A stretch of DNA of 53,861 bases, taken from contig NZ_NTMH01000015.1 in the NCBI RefSeq assembly GCF_002307475.1, positions 1 through 53,861 on the forward strand, given 5' to 3'. Of this stretch, positions 21,369 through 29,318 are shown piece by piece. Position 1 is the stretch's first letter. Every line of letters begins with the position of its first letter. Both the position numbers and the translations under genes were made by a program. Below the pieces are notes generated by a model, which was not told the DNA's origin, did not search any database, and saw only the letters and a list, made by a program, of their open reading frames with translations. This stretch comes from Pantoea allii (GTDB lineage: Bacteria; Pseudomonadota; Gammaproteobacteria; Enterobacterales; Enterobacteriaceae).

Positions 21369-22208
21369 TTAACGGTGCTCCAGCTCGTCAAGCTGGTGAT
21401 AAAGATCGGCGATATGATGGATGCGCTGGCGTCCGTCTGACAGCAATTCATGCAGCAAGGCATTGGCAAGCAGGTTCACCAGGCTCATGGCCGATGCGTA
21501 GCTGTCAAAGGCTGAAACGCTGTCCAGCGGGGCGCAAAACTGCCAGCGCGCCAGGGAAATCACGCTCTGCGCCTGGGGCTCACACAGCGCCAGCACAGGG
21601 ATTCCCGCGCTTTGCAGCTGCTGCATCAGCGGTTGGATAATGCGGGTGCGCCGTCGAAAAGCGATGACCACCACCATATCCTCGGGCGTAATATCCACCA
21701 GATCTTCGGCCAGCGTCTGTCCCGGCTGGGGCAGAATATGCACCTGCGAACGCGTCTGTATCAGCTGCTGGCGCAGGTGCAACGCCACCGGATAGGCGTT
21801 ACGCATACCAACGATATAGATACGTTTAGCCTGTGCCAGCTGGGCAATGACTTCAGTAAACTGCTGGGCATCGATGCTGTTCACCCACTGTGTAAGATTG
21901 GCCATCTCTTGCTTGTAATGGCGCGACAGTAAGGTATTGCCCTGCACCGCATCCCGGTTATCCGTCAGCGGCATACCGCTCTGGCGCAGGGTGCGCAACT
22001 CATCACGCATATCTTTGTATTTGTCATAACCGAGCCGCCTGAACAGCCGACTGACCGTGGCTTTTGACACGCCGCTCAGGCGCGCCAGCTCGGCACTGTT
22101 ATAGCTAATCAGATCGTCGAAATGGTCAAAGATAAAATCGGCAATGCGCTGCTCTTGCGGCGAAAGCTGGGGATAATGCGTTTTGAGCCTTTCATCAAGC
22201 TGTTTCAT
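21369..22208 (-). CDS. RpiR/MurR-family transcriptional regulator
   Basis: A 279-residue regulator with an N-terminal HTH-6 domain (SPQEQRIADFIFDHF then LARLSGVSKATVSRLFRRLGY, residues 15-60) and a C-terminal SIS domain from about residue 120 (RIYIVGMRNAYPVAL). It lies between the two halves of the hpx cluster and is divergent from hpxW, so it probably senses a pathway intermediate. The ligand is not known. A palindrome with CAGGT / ACCTG arms at 22270-22281 in the shared promoter region is a possible operator. Confidence 0.87.
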   Translation of the reverse strand: MKQLDERLKTHYPQLSPQEQRIADFIFDHFDDLISYNSAELARLSGVSKATVSRLFRRLGYDKYKDMRDELRTLRQSGMPLTDNRDAVQGNTLLSRHYKQEMANLTQWVNSIDAQQFTEVIAQLAQAKRIYIVGMRNAYPVALHLRQQLIQTRSQVHILPQPGQTLAEDLVDITPEDMVVVIAFRRRTRIIQPLMQQLQSAGIPVLALCEPQAQSVISLARWQFCAPLDSVSAFDSYASAMSLVNLLANALLHELLSDGRQRIHHIADLYHQLDELEHR

Positions 22209-22306
22209 TCAGGTCCTGTAACTTTTGTTTCAACCGCGGGGTTTGACAGAAGCTAGCATAATTTGGGCCAGGTAAACCTGTCCAGAGACGTTGCGGTGAT
22301 AAAAAC

Positions 22307-22322
22307 TGGAACGGCTCTTGCT
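22307..22322 (+). promoter_or_regulatory. Sigma-54 promoter of hpxWXYZ
   Basis: TGGAACGGCTCTTGCT matches TGGCACG-N4-TTGCW with a single mismatch and correct spacing. The predicted transcription start near 22333 lies about 32 bases before the hpxW ATG. Confidence 0.8.
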
Positions 22323-22364
22323 TAGTTATTTGCTCTGTACCCTGAATAACACAATGAGAAGAGC

Positions 22365-23951
22365 ATGATTCAGAGCAATATGGCCCCGCTGGGCATGGCG
22401 GTAACGCCTCATCATCTGGCCAGTGAAACTGCGCTGGCAGTGCTACGCGACGGCGGCAATGCGATTGAGGCAATGGTTGCCGCCGCCGCCACGATCGCTG
22501 TCGTGTATCCGCACATGAACGGCTTGGGTGGCGATGGCTTCTGGCTTATTATGCCGGGCAAAGGCGACCCGATCGCTATCGACGCCAGCGGCAGAGCCGG
22601 TTCTCTCGCAACCATCGACTTCTATCAGGGTGAAACACAGATTCCACACCGCGGGCCCAAAGCGGCATTGACCGTGGCAGGCACGGTGAGCGGCTGGCAC
22701 GAGGCGTTAACGCTGTCAGCCGAGCTCGGCGGCACATCCCTGTCTCTGCCACGATTACTGCGTGACGCCGTGCGTTATGCGGCAGATGGCATTCCGGTTA
22801 CGGCCTCACAGGCGGCGGCGACTCGCAGCAAGCGTGAAGAGTTACAGCATCAACCCGGCTTTTCCGCCCTGTTTTTGCCCGATGGCAATGTCCCGGCGGA
22901 AGGCAGTCGTTTTACCCAACCCGATCTGGCCCGCACGCTGAGTCTGCTGAGTGAAGAAGGGCTGGAAAGCTTTTATCGCGGCACGCTGGCGCATCATCTG
23001 GCAGGCGAAATGGTTAACCTGGGCATTCCTGTCACCCTGGCCGATTTACAGGAGCAACGTGCCCGCCGGGTCACGCCGCTGCATGTCAGCCATAGCGAAG
23101 GGGATATCTGGAATATCACGCCGCCGACACAGGGGCTGGTTTCTCTGGCGATCCTGGGCATTACCGATCATCTGGATATGGCCAATGCCGATGAAGCGCA
23201 AACCATTCATCGCATCGTTGAAGCTACAAAAAAAGCCTTTGCTCTGCGCGATCGGCACATCACCGATCCCCGTCATGTGGTTGAAGATCTGCAGGCCCTG
23301 CTCGACAGCGATCAGCTCGCCACGATTGCCAGCCAGATTGACGATCACCGCGCTGCGCCGTGGGGAACCGGTCGTGGGCCTGGTGATACCGTCTGGATGG
23401 GCGTGATGGACAGTAGCGGGCTTTCTGTCTCCTTTATCCAAAGTATTTATCATGAATTTGGCAGTGGCGTGGTTCTGCCCGGCACCGGGATCGTCTGGCA
23501 AAACCGTGGGGCGGCTTTCAGTCTCGATCCCGATCATCTGCTGGCGCTGGCACCCGGCAAACAACCTTTCCACACGCTCAATCCTGCCGCTGCGCGCCTG
23601 AAAGACGGTCGCACAATGGTCTATGGCTCGATGGGCGGCGACGGACAGCCTCAAACCCAGGCAGCGATTTTTACCCGGCATGTGATACAGGGAATGCCGC
23701 TTCAGCAGGCAGTGAGTGCACCCCGTTGGCTGCTGGGCCGTACGTGGGGACAGACCTCTGACTCCCTGAAGCTGGAGAGCCGTTTTGCGCCTGAGACGCT
23801 GGAGCAGTTACGCCAGCTAGGCCATGAGGTGGAGTCGCTTCCGGCATTCAGTGAGGCCGTCGGCCATGCGGGGGCCATTGTTCGTCACAACAACGGTATG
23901 TTCGAAGGCGCAAGCGATCCACGCAGCAACGGCAGCGCCGCCGGTTTCTGA
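22365..23951 (+). CDS. hpxW: Oxamate amidohydrolase proenzyme (gamma-glutamyltransferase-like)
   Basis: A 528-residue Ntn-hydrolase of the gamma-glutamyltranspeptidase family. Klebsiella HpxW hydrolyses oxamate to oxalate and ammonia after autocleavage. The likely cleavage site and nucleophile is Thr342 in GPGDTVWMGVMD, giving a large and a small subunit. The MGGDGQPQTQ motif of the small subunit is present. Unlike periplasmic Ggt it has no signal peptide, so it is cytoplasmic. It heads hpxW-hpxX-hpxY-hpxZ, behind a sigma-54 promoter match. Confidence 0.91.
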   Translation: MIQSNMAPLGMAVTPHHLASETALAVLRDGGNAIEAMVAAAATIAVVYPHMNGLGGDGFWLIMPGKGDPIAIDASGRAGSLATIDFYQGETQIPHRGPKAALTVAGTVSGWHEALTLSAELGGTSLSLPRLLRDAVRYAADGIPVTASQAAATRSKREELQHQPGFSALFLPDGNVPAEGSRFTQPDLARTLSLLSEEGLESFYRGTLAHHLAGEMVNLGIPVTLADLQEQRARRVTPLHVSHSEGDIWNITPPTQGLVSLAILGITDHLDMANADEAQTIHRIVEATKKAFALRDRHITDPRHVVEDLQALLDSDQLATIASQIDDHRAAPWGTGRGPGDTVWMGVMDSSGLSVSFIQSIYHEFGSGVVLPGTGIVWQNRGAAFSLDPDHLLALAPGKQPFHTLNPAAARLKDGRTMVYGSMGGDGQPQTQAAIFTRHVIQGMPLQQAVSAPRWLLGRTWGQTSDSLKLESRFAPETLEQLRQLGHEVESLPAFSEAVGHAGAIVRHNNGMFEGASDPRSNGSAAGF

Positions 23952-23963
23952 CAGGAGTAAATG

Positions 23964-24146
23964 ATGAATGATATGGAGTGGGCGGCTTATATCGCCCAGA
24001 TGGAGCAGATCCTGAATCTGGAGCTGGATGAGGCACGCCGTGCAGCACTGCTGATCCAGATGACGCGTATTGCCGCTATGGCGGCACCGCTAATGGCTTA
24101 TCCGCTGGACGATCGGCTGGAAGTGGCGGGAGTGTACCACGCATGA
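23964..24146 (+). CDS. hpxX: DUF4089 small subunit HpxX (AtzG-like)
   Basis: A 60-residue helical protein (MNDMEWAAYIAQMEQILNLELDEAR...), rich in Leu, Ala and Met, of the DUF4089 family. Relatives (AtzG) form a structural complex with AtzE-type amidases, and this gene overlaps the AtzE-like hpxY by four bases. Two adjacent ATG codons are possible; 23964 has the better spacing from AGGAG, and 23961 adds one residue. Confidence 0.85.
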   Translation: MNDMEWAAYIAQMEQILNLELDEARRAALLIQMTRIAAMAAPLMAYPLDDRLEVAGVYHA

Positions 24147-25543
24147 AACTGGACGAGGTTTCCATTCAGGCACTTCAACAGGCGATTCAGCGCGGGGATA
24201 TCAGCGCCCGTGAAGTGGCAGAGCAGACGCTGACAGCAATAGAGAAACAGAATCCGCAGCTTAATGCCTGGACGGATATCACTGCAACGCGGATGAGGCA
24301 GGAAGCGGACGCGGTCGACCAACAGCGACTGCGCGGTGAGAAATTACCGCCGCTGGCGGGCATTCCCTATGCGGTAAAAAACCTGTTTGATGTGCAGGGC
24401 TATTCGACGCTGGCAGGGGCCGCATTATTCAGCCAGCGCCCCGCCGCGCAGCAGGATGCCTTTGCCGTGACGCGACTTCAGCAGGCGGGCGCACTGCTTT
24501 CCGGCATGGTCAATATGGATGCCTATGCTTACGGCTTTACGACAGAAAACAGCCACTATGGCGCGACGCGCAATCCGCACGATCTGGCGCGCATCGCCGG
24601 TGGCTCATCCGGCGGTTCGGCGGCAGCCGTGGCGGCCGGGCTGGTGCATTTTTCGCTGGGCACGGATACCAATGGCTCGATCCGCGTGCCGGCTTCGCTG
24701 TGCGGGATCGTTGGGCTGAAGCCGACCTTTGGTCGTCTGTCCCGCAGCGGCAGCCATCCGTTTGTCGCCAGTCTGGATCATATCGGCCCCTTTGCGCGTC
24801 GGGTGGACGATCTGGCGCTGATCTACGATCTGTTGCAGGGTAAGGACAGTGCGGATGCCTTCCAGGCAGATCAGCCGCAGGCTGCATCCTTGCCTTTGCT
24901 GAAACAGGGGGCGCAGGATTTACGCTGTGCCGTGCTGGGTGGTTTCTTTTCAACGTGGTGTAATGATGATGCGCGCACCGCCCAGATGCAGACCGCCAAA
25001 GCGTTACAGGCTGACGAAGAGGTGATCATGGCGGAAGCGGAACTGGCTCGCTCAGCCGCCTTTATCATGACCGCTTCGGAAGGCGGCAACCACTATCTGC
25101 CCGCGCTACGTCAGCACCCCGAACAGTTTGAACCGCATTCCCGTGAACGCCTGCTGGCGGGCGCGATGTTGCCCGGTGCCTGGTATGTGCAGGCACAACG
25201 CTTCCGCCGTCATGTCCAACAGCAAATACTGCCGTTGTTTGATCGGTTTGATGTGCTGATTGCCCCTGCCACACCCTGCAGTGCCCCGCTGATTGGTCAG
25301 GAGACGATTGCCATTAACGGACAAAACTTGCCGACCAAGGCCAGCATGGGCATGTTAACCCAGCCGATCTCTTTTCTCGGCCTGCCCGTCTGTACTGTTC
25401 CGCTGGCAACGGCAAGCGGCTTGCCGATTGGCATACAGTTAATCGGCGCGCCGTTTAACGAACAGGCGGTCTTGCGGGCGGCTTTTGCCCTTGAACAGCA
25501 AGGTCTGACATTTTCTCCCACCAACGTGGCTGGAGCCTCATGA
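24143..25543 (+). CDS. hpxY: AtzE-family amidohydrolase HpxY
   Basis: A 466-residue amidase-signature enzyme with the Ser-cisSer-Lys triad: Lys79 (IPYAVKNLF), a cis-Ser in IAGGSSGGSAAAVAAG (residues 151-166) and nucleophile Ser179 (TDTNGSIRVP). The closest recalled relatives are HpxY and the 1-carboxybiuret hydrolase AtzE. Its position beside hpxW suggests oxalurate as substrate, giving oxamate for HpxW; this is inference. Overlaps of four bases on both sides indicate tight coupling with hpxX and hpxZ. Confidence 0.9.
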   Translation: MKLDEVSIQALQQAIQRGDISAREVAEQTLTAIEKQNPQLNAWTDITATRMRQEADAVDQQRLRGEKLPPLAGIPYAVKNLFDVQGYSTLAGAALFSQRPAAQQDAFAVTRLQQAGALLSGMVNMDAYAYGFTTENSHYGATRNPHDLARIAGGSSGGSAAAVAAGLVHFSLGTDTNGSIRVPASLCGIVGLKPTFGRLSRSGSHPFVASLDHIGPFARRVDDLALIYDLLQGKDSADAFQADQPQAASLPLLKQGAQDLRCAVLGGFFSTWCNDDARTAQMQTAKALQADEEVIMAEAELARSAAFIMTASEGGNHYLPALRQHPEQFEPHSRERLLAGAMLPGAWYVQAQRFRRHVQQQILPLFDRFDVLIAPATPCSAPLIGQETIAINGQNLPTKASMGMLTQPISFLGLPVCTVPLATASGLPIGIQLIGAPFNEQAVLRAAFALEQQGLTFSPTNVAGAS

Positions 25544-25923
25544 ACACCGAAGAGATTAATCGCACTGACGTGCTGGACGCCGTAACCGCCGCATTCTACC
25601 GCTATGAACAGGCGCTAACGGGCAACGATATTGCCGTTCTGGATGAGCTGTTCTGGCACGATGCACGGACGGTGCGTCTGGGTGCCGGAGAGAATTTATA
25701 CGGCATTGATGAGATTCGCGCTTTCCGCGCCGCCAGGCCTTCGACGGGACTGGATCGCACATTGCAGAATACCGTGATCACGACCTTTGGCGATGCTTTT
25801 GCGGTATGCAGTACCGAATTCACCCGCGCAGGCACTGAAAAAATTGGTCGTCAGCAACAAACCTGGGTGAAATTCCCCGCAGGCTGGCGCATCGTCGCGG
25901 CCCAGGTCAGCCTGATGAGTTAA
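25540..25923 (+). CDS. hpxZ: DUF3225 protein HpxZ (NTF2-like fold)
   Basis: A 127-residue protein of the AtzH-like/DUF3225 family with a cone-shaped NTF2-like fold: an N-terminal helix, then LDELFWHDARTVRLGAGENLYGIDEIRAFRAARP and C-terminal WVKFPAGWRIVAAQVSLM strands. It is the last gene of the oxalurate operon and overlaps hpxY by four bases. Its exact activity is not established; relatives in the atz system hydrolyse allophanate-type products. Confidence 0.87.
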   Translation: MNTEEINRTDVLDAVTAAFYRYEQALTGNDIAVLDELFWHDARTVRLGAGENLYGIDEIRAFRAARPSTGLDRTLQNTVITTFGDAFAVCSTEFTRAGTEKIGRQQQTWVKFPAGWRIVAAQVSLMS

Positions 25924-25953
25924 CCAAGTCGCGTTAAACTCCCCGTAGCGCCA

Positions 25954-25969
25954 GAGGCAAGGATGCCTC
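25954..25969 (+). terminator. Small hairpin after hpxZ
   Basis: A 6-bp stem GAGGCA / TGCCTC with a 4-base loop is followed by ACTTTAT. It is a weak terminator candidate 31 bases past the hpxZ stop, in the gap to the convergent LysR gene. Confidence 0.35.
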
Positions 25970-26047
25970 ACTTTATCTAAGATCGCCCAGGCTGTGACTG
26001 CCCGCGCACAGCGCTGCAACCTCTGCTCACCGCCAGCCGAATGCGCT

Positions 26048-26953
26048 TTATTCCCCTGCAGCGCGTTCGCGCAACCAGGCGATCATCTCCTCGCTTCCTT
26101 CCTGGTTGCCAGTGCGATTAGGCCAGGCAAGGTAATAGGGCTTACTGAGCGGTAAACATAACTCATCAATGACCACCAGCGCGCCCCGCGCCAGTTCCTG
26201 GGCAATCATCTGGCGTTGTCCCAACAGCAGTCCCGCTCCGGCGACCGCCGCATCAATCGCCAGTGAGGTCAGGTTAAACGTCAAACCCGGCTGAGCCCTG
26301 GGTTCGGCCATGCCTTTTGCCTCAAACCAGGCTGGCCAGTCAGGCAAAAAACGCCCTTCTTTTCCCCAGTCGAGATGAATCAGTGGCGCTTCGTTGAGGA
26401 TATGTGCTGCAGAAAACGTGTTGACCAGCGCGGGGCTGGCGACCGGGAATACCTCATCGTGAAACAGATACTGTTTGTTCAGTTTGGGACAGGCGTCTTC
26501 ACCAAAACAGATGACAAAATCCGCCGGGGTTTTACTGAAGTCCACTTCGGCGTGCGTGCCATGTAGAGAGAGACCGACATGTGGGCAGCGCTCGCGCCAG
26601 TGGTGAAGATGCGGTAATAACCATTTTGACGCCAGCGCGGGAAGCGCATACAGCGTAAGCTGAGCGGCGGTGTCCTTGCGCCCGATGTTTCGTTGCCCCA
26701 GTTGCAGAATATCGAAAGCCTCTGACACATAGCGAAGATATTGCTTGCCGATATCCGTCAGCATCACGCCGTGCTGGGTGCGTAAAAACAGCGCACATCC
26801 AAGATGCTCTTCAAGCTGACGAATTTGCTGACTGACTGCGGCTGGCGTTAACGCCAACTGCGCTGCCGCCTTCGTCAGGCTGCCGGTTTCCGCAGCCACC
26901 TTAAATGACTGAATAACGTTGATTTTAGGCAGGCGCGACGACGGCGTGGGCAT
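26048..26953 (-). CDS. LysR-family regulator, GcvA-like
   Basis: A 301-residue LysR regulator with an HTH at residues 10-70 (FKVAAETGSLTKAAAQLALTPAAVSQQIRQLEEHLG) and a type 2 periplasmic-binding-like effector domain from about residue 95. It resembles the GcvA subgroup. It is divergent from the 2-oxoglutarate-dependent oxygenase at 27052, with a 98-base shared promoter region, so it likely controls that gene. The effector is unknown. Confidence 0.88.
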   Translation of the reverse strand: MPTPSSRLPKINVIQSFKVAAETGSLTKAAAQLALTPAAVSQQIRQLEEHLGCALFLRTQHGVMLTDIGKQYLRYVSEAFDILQLGQRNIGRKDTAAQLTLYALPALASKWLLPHLHHWRERCPHVGLSLHGTHAEVDFSKTPADFVICFGEDACPKLNKQYLFHDEVFPVASPALVNTFSAAHILNEAPLIHLDWGKEGRFLPDWPAWFEAKGMAEPRAQPGLTFNLTSLAIDAAVAGAGLLLGQRQMIAQELARGALVVIDELCLPLSKPYYLAWPNRTGNQEGSEEMIAWLRERAAGE

Positions 26954-27051
26954 TAAGGCTTCCTTATCAGGGTCTTAAATATTTATTGGTATTCAGTATG
27001 ATCGGACCCCGTTAAAGTGATATCTCACTCTTGAAACGCGGGAAGCAAACG

Positions 27052-27825
27052 ATGCCTGAAGCTCTGGTACGTACTGACTTACATCCTCTGTCCAGTCATG
27101 ACTGGCGTCAACACTGTCGGACGCAACTTAACCAGCAAGGTGCACTGGTGCTGCCTGATTTTTTGCAGCCCGCCGCCCTACAAGCCATCGTCGCAGAAGG
27201 TGATGCGCAACGCCATCGTGCTTACCATACCCAAAGTAAGCATAACGTCTATCTGATGAAAGCGGACCCAGACTTCAGCGATATGCATCCTCGCAACCGC
27301 GAAGTCAGTAGCACCAAAGGGTGCATCACTGACGATGTGATCGCGCCGGATTCTCCTTTGCGTCAGCTTTACGACGATGCACTTTTTCAGTCTTTTTTGT
27401 GTGAAGTGCTTGAAGAAGAAGCGTTGTATCCGTACGCCGATCCCTTGTCTTCCATTAACCTTCACTACGCGCCGCACGGCAAAGAACTGGGTTGGCATTT
27501 TGATAACTCTTCGTTTGCCATCACGTTGCTGGTGCAGAAACCTGTGGGTGGTGGACGGTTTCAGTATGTGAAAGACCTGCGGAATGCCGATGCGGGCGAG
27601 ATGAATTATGCGGGCGTAGCCGCGGTGCTGGATGAACAGCAGCCGGTCGATGAGCTGGCGATTGAAGCCGGGGATTTAGTGCTGTTTCGCGGGCGTAATT
27701 CCCTGCATCGCGTCACGCCCACCGAAGGCGACGTGACACGTATGCTGGCGGTGCTGGCCTATAACACCGCGCCCGGCATTGCGTTATCAGAGACCGCGCG
27801 CATGACTTTTTATGGCCGGCTGTAA
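27052..27825 (+). CDS. Fe(II)/2-oxoglutarate-dependent oxygenase, BesD/HalD-like
   Basis: A 257-residue protein that resembles the BesD/HalD amino-acid halogenase group in its fold signature: SINLHYAPHGKELGWHFDNS, DLVLFRGRNSLHRVTP and TRMLAVLAYN. The metal and 2-oxoglutarate residues are His149-x-Asp151, His219 and Arg230. Halogenases of this group have Gly in place of the Asp, so the Asp151 seen here predicts hydroxylation, not chlorination. An upstream TTG in the same frame is rejected because the ATG has GGGAAG at a good spacing. It is monocistronic and divergent from a LysR regulator; a free amino acid is the likely substrate. Confidence 0.82.
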   Translation: MPEALVRTDLHPLSSHDWRQHCRTQLNQQGALVLPDFLQPAALQAIVAEGDAQRHRAYHTQSKHNVYLMKADPDFSDMHPRNREVSSTKGCITDDVIAPDSPLRQLYDDALFQSFLCEVLEEEALYPYADPLSSINLHYAPHGKELGWHFDNSSFAITLLVQKPVGGGRFQYVKDLRNADAGEMNYAGVAAVLDEQQPVDELAIEAGDLVLFRGRNSLHRVTPTEGDVTRMLAVLAYNTAPGIALSETARMTFYGRL

Positions 27826-27877
27826 AAACGGGTTGAGCCGATAATCTGGCTATGCGGTGCGATCCGCCCCGCATGGC

Positions 27878-28203
27878 TTACCCGGTTGAGTTCGTGGGCG
27901 TTAACGCCATCCACTGACGCAGGTTGTTCAACATCGTCATACAACGTTCCAGCCGTTCGATACTGACAAACTCATCCGCTTTATGTCCCTGATCCATGCT
28001 TCCCGGCCCACAAACCAGGGTCGCCTCGCCAATGTCGTCAAATGATTGGCTTTTTTACCGCTGTCGTCATGCAGCCACTGCGTCTTAACGCCTCTGACCG
28101 TCAGGTAGTCGTCAATAAACTGAATCAGTGCCAGGTTTGACGCCCGGCTGGTTGTGTCAAAGGCCAGCAGTGAGGCCAGAAGCACACGTAAACCCTCATT
28201 CAT
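27878..28203 (-). pseudogene. Deleted M20/ArgE-like deacetylase remnant
   Basis: The first about 50 codons (MNEGLRVLLASLLAFDTTSR through DDSGKKAN) match the N-terminus of acetylornithine-deacetylase-like M20 peptidases. After a junction near 28045 the frame changes to the family C-terminus, GEATLVCGPGSMDQGHKADEF and onward to a TAA at 27878. The central catalytic and dimerisation parts, some 250-300 residues in intact relatives, are gone, so no active enzyme can result. The intact start overlaps the DUF1028 stop, showing it was the fourth gene of the operon. Confidence 0.88.
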
Positions 28204-28870
28204 CGCCGGGAACGCCATAGGCTGGCGCTTCACGCGGGTCCAGTGCGCGCGTGACATAGGCTTCCATCTGCGGTTCATAGGCAAGCCACAGTTGCGTCAG
28301 TTGCCCGACAGGATCATGCTCAGTCCAGTCAATGCGCAGATCCACCAGCGGCCAGGTATAGTCGTCCACCAGTTTGAGCGCGGCAGAATGTAACGGCCCG
28401 GCCTCCCCGCCCGCCGCCACGCCGGCCTGAAGGGCGGCAAGAAGCCGACTGGCCAGTTCACCGGAGGCCGCGTCATAAGCCGCACACATTGCAGCCGTCA
28501 CGCCTTTATCCGCCAGCATATTGCCTGCGGCGATACAGTTTTTGCCTTCAGTCACGCTCCCGATGCCCAGCGTCTTGCTGCCACTGAAAAACGCCGTATT
28601 GCCCTGAATATCGATCGCGGCGACCTGACGGTAATCACTGAATCTGTCGTCAGCCAGCGCCAGCTTGAGCGCCACGTTCAGATCCCTGCCCTGATCCAGA
28701 TGCACCAGAATCTGCTGCCCCAGAGAAGGCAGCGTAATGTTCTGGCTCGCTACCGCGCCCACGCCCGCCTGCAGCCAGGGACAGCGCGCCCCCACGGCTA
28801 TGCTGGATGAACTGATGGCAATACCGAGTTGACCGGTTTCTTCACAACGTGCCGTTACCGATAAGGTCAT
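28196..28870 (-). CDS. DUF1028 family protein (Ntn-hydrolase-like)
   Basis: A 224-residue protein beginning MTLSVTARCEETGQLGIAISSSSIAVGARCPW, with GVGAVASQNITLPSLGQQIL and NCIAAGNML, all hallmarks of DUF1028. The fold is related to Ntn hydrolases, but the function is not established. DUF1028 genes often travel with RidA and M20 deacetylase genes, as here. Its start overlaps the RidA stop (ATGA), and its stop overlaps the start of the deacetylase remnant. Confidence 0.85.
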   Translation of the reverse strand: MTLSVTARCEETGQLGIAISSSSIAVGARCPWLQAGVGAVASQNITLPSLGQQILVHLDQGRDLNVALKLALADDRFSDYRQVAAIDIQGNTAFFSGSKTLGIGSVTEGKNCIAAGNMLADKGVTAAMCAAYDAASGELASRLLAALQAGVAAGGEAGPLHSAALKLVDDYTWPLVDLRIDWTEHDPVGQLTQLWLAYEPQMEAYVTRALDPREAPAYGVPGDE

Positions 28871-29301
28871 TGCATCGCTCCCTGTTTCCAGTCATCCGGA
28901 ATCACCGCAATGACATCAATTTCCACCAGCCACTGCGGCTGTGCGAGCGCCGAAATCACCAGGCCCGTAGAGACAGGGAAGACGCCTTTAAGCCACTTTC
29001 CCACTTCCCGGTAAACCGGCTCGCGATAACGCGGATCGGTAATATAGGTGGTGGTTTTGACGATATGCGACAGATCGCTTCCTGCCTCTTCCAGCAGTTG
29101 CTGCACATTTTTCATCGCCTGCGCCGCCTGGGCAGCCGGATCGCCCAGGCCCACCAGATTACCGTCGAAGTCGGTGCCAACCTGACCGCGCAGATACACG
29201 GTGTTACCTGCACGTACGGCCTGGCAGAGATCGTTGTCCAGCGTTTGATTGGGATAGGTTTCTTTGGTGTTAAACATCCGAATACGAGTATGAGTCGGCA
29301 T
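28867..29301 (-). CDS. RidA/YjgF-family protein
   Basis: A 144-residue RidA-like protein. The family deaminates reactive enamine or imine intermediates. The conserved YLRGQVGTDFDGNLVG and SDLSHIVKTTTYITDPRYR segments and the active-site Arg in DPRYREPVY are seen. A TTG seven codons upstream would extend it, but AGGAG lies nine bases before the chosen ATG. It follows the flavin monooxygenase gene with its ribosome site inside the monooxygenase tail, suggesting that it handles an imine produced by amine oxidation. Confidence 0.88.
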   Translation of the reverse strand: MPTHTRIRMFNTKETYPNQTLDNDLCQAVRAGNTVYLRGQVGTDFDGNLVGLGDPAAQAAQAMKNVQQLLEEAGSDLSHIVKTTTYITDPRYREPVYREVGKWLKGVFPVSTGLVISALAQPQWLVEIDVIAVIPDDWKQGAMQ

Positions 29302-29318
29302 AACGACAATCTCCTGGT

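Noticed and set aside
27052..27825. Amino-acid halogenase
   Set aside because: The metal motif keeps the Asp of hydroxylases; the halide-binding Gly is absent.
27937..28284. Intact 115-codon gene after DUF1028
   Set aside because: The frame starts inside DUF1028 and joins the two parts of a deleted deacetylase out of frame.
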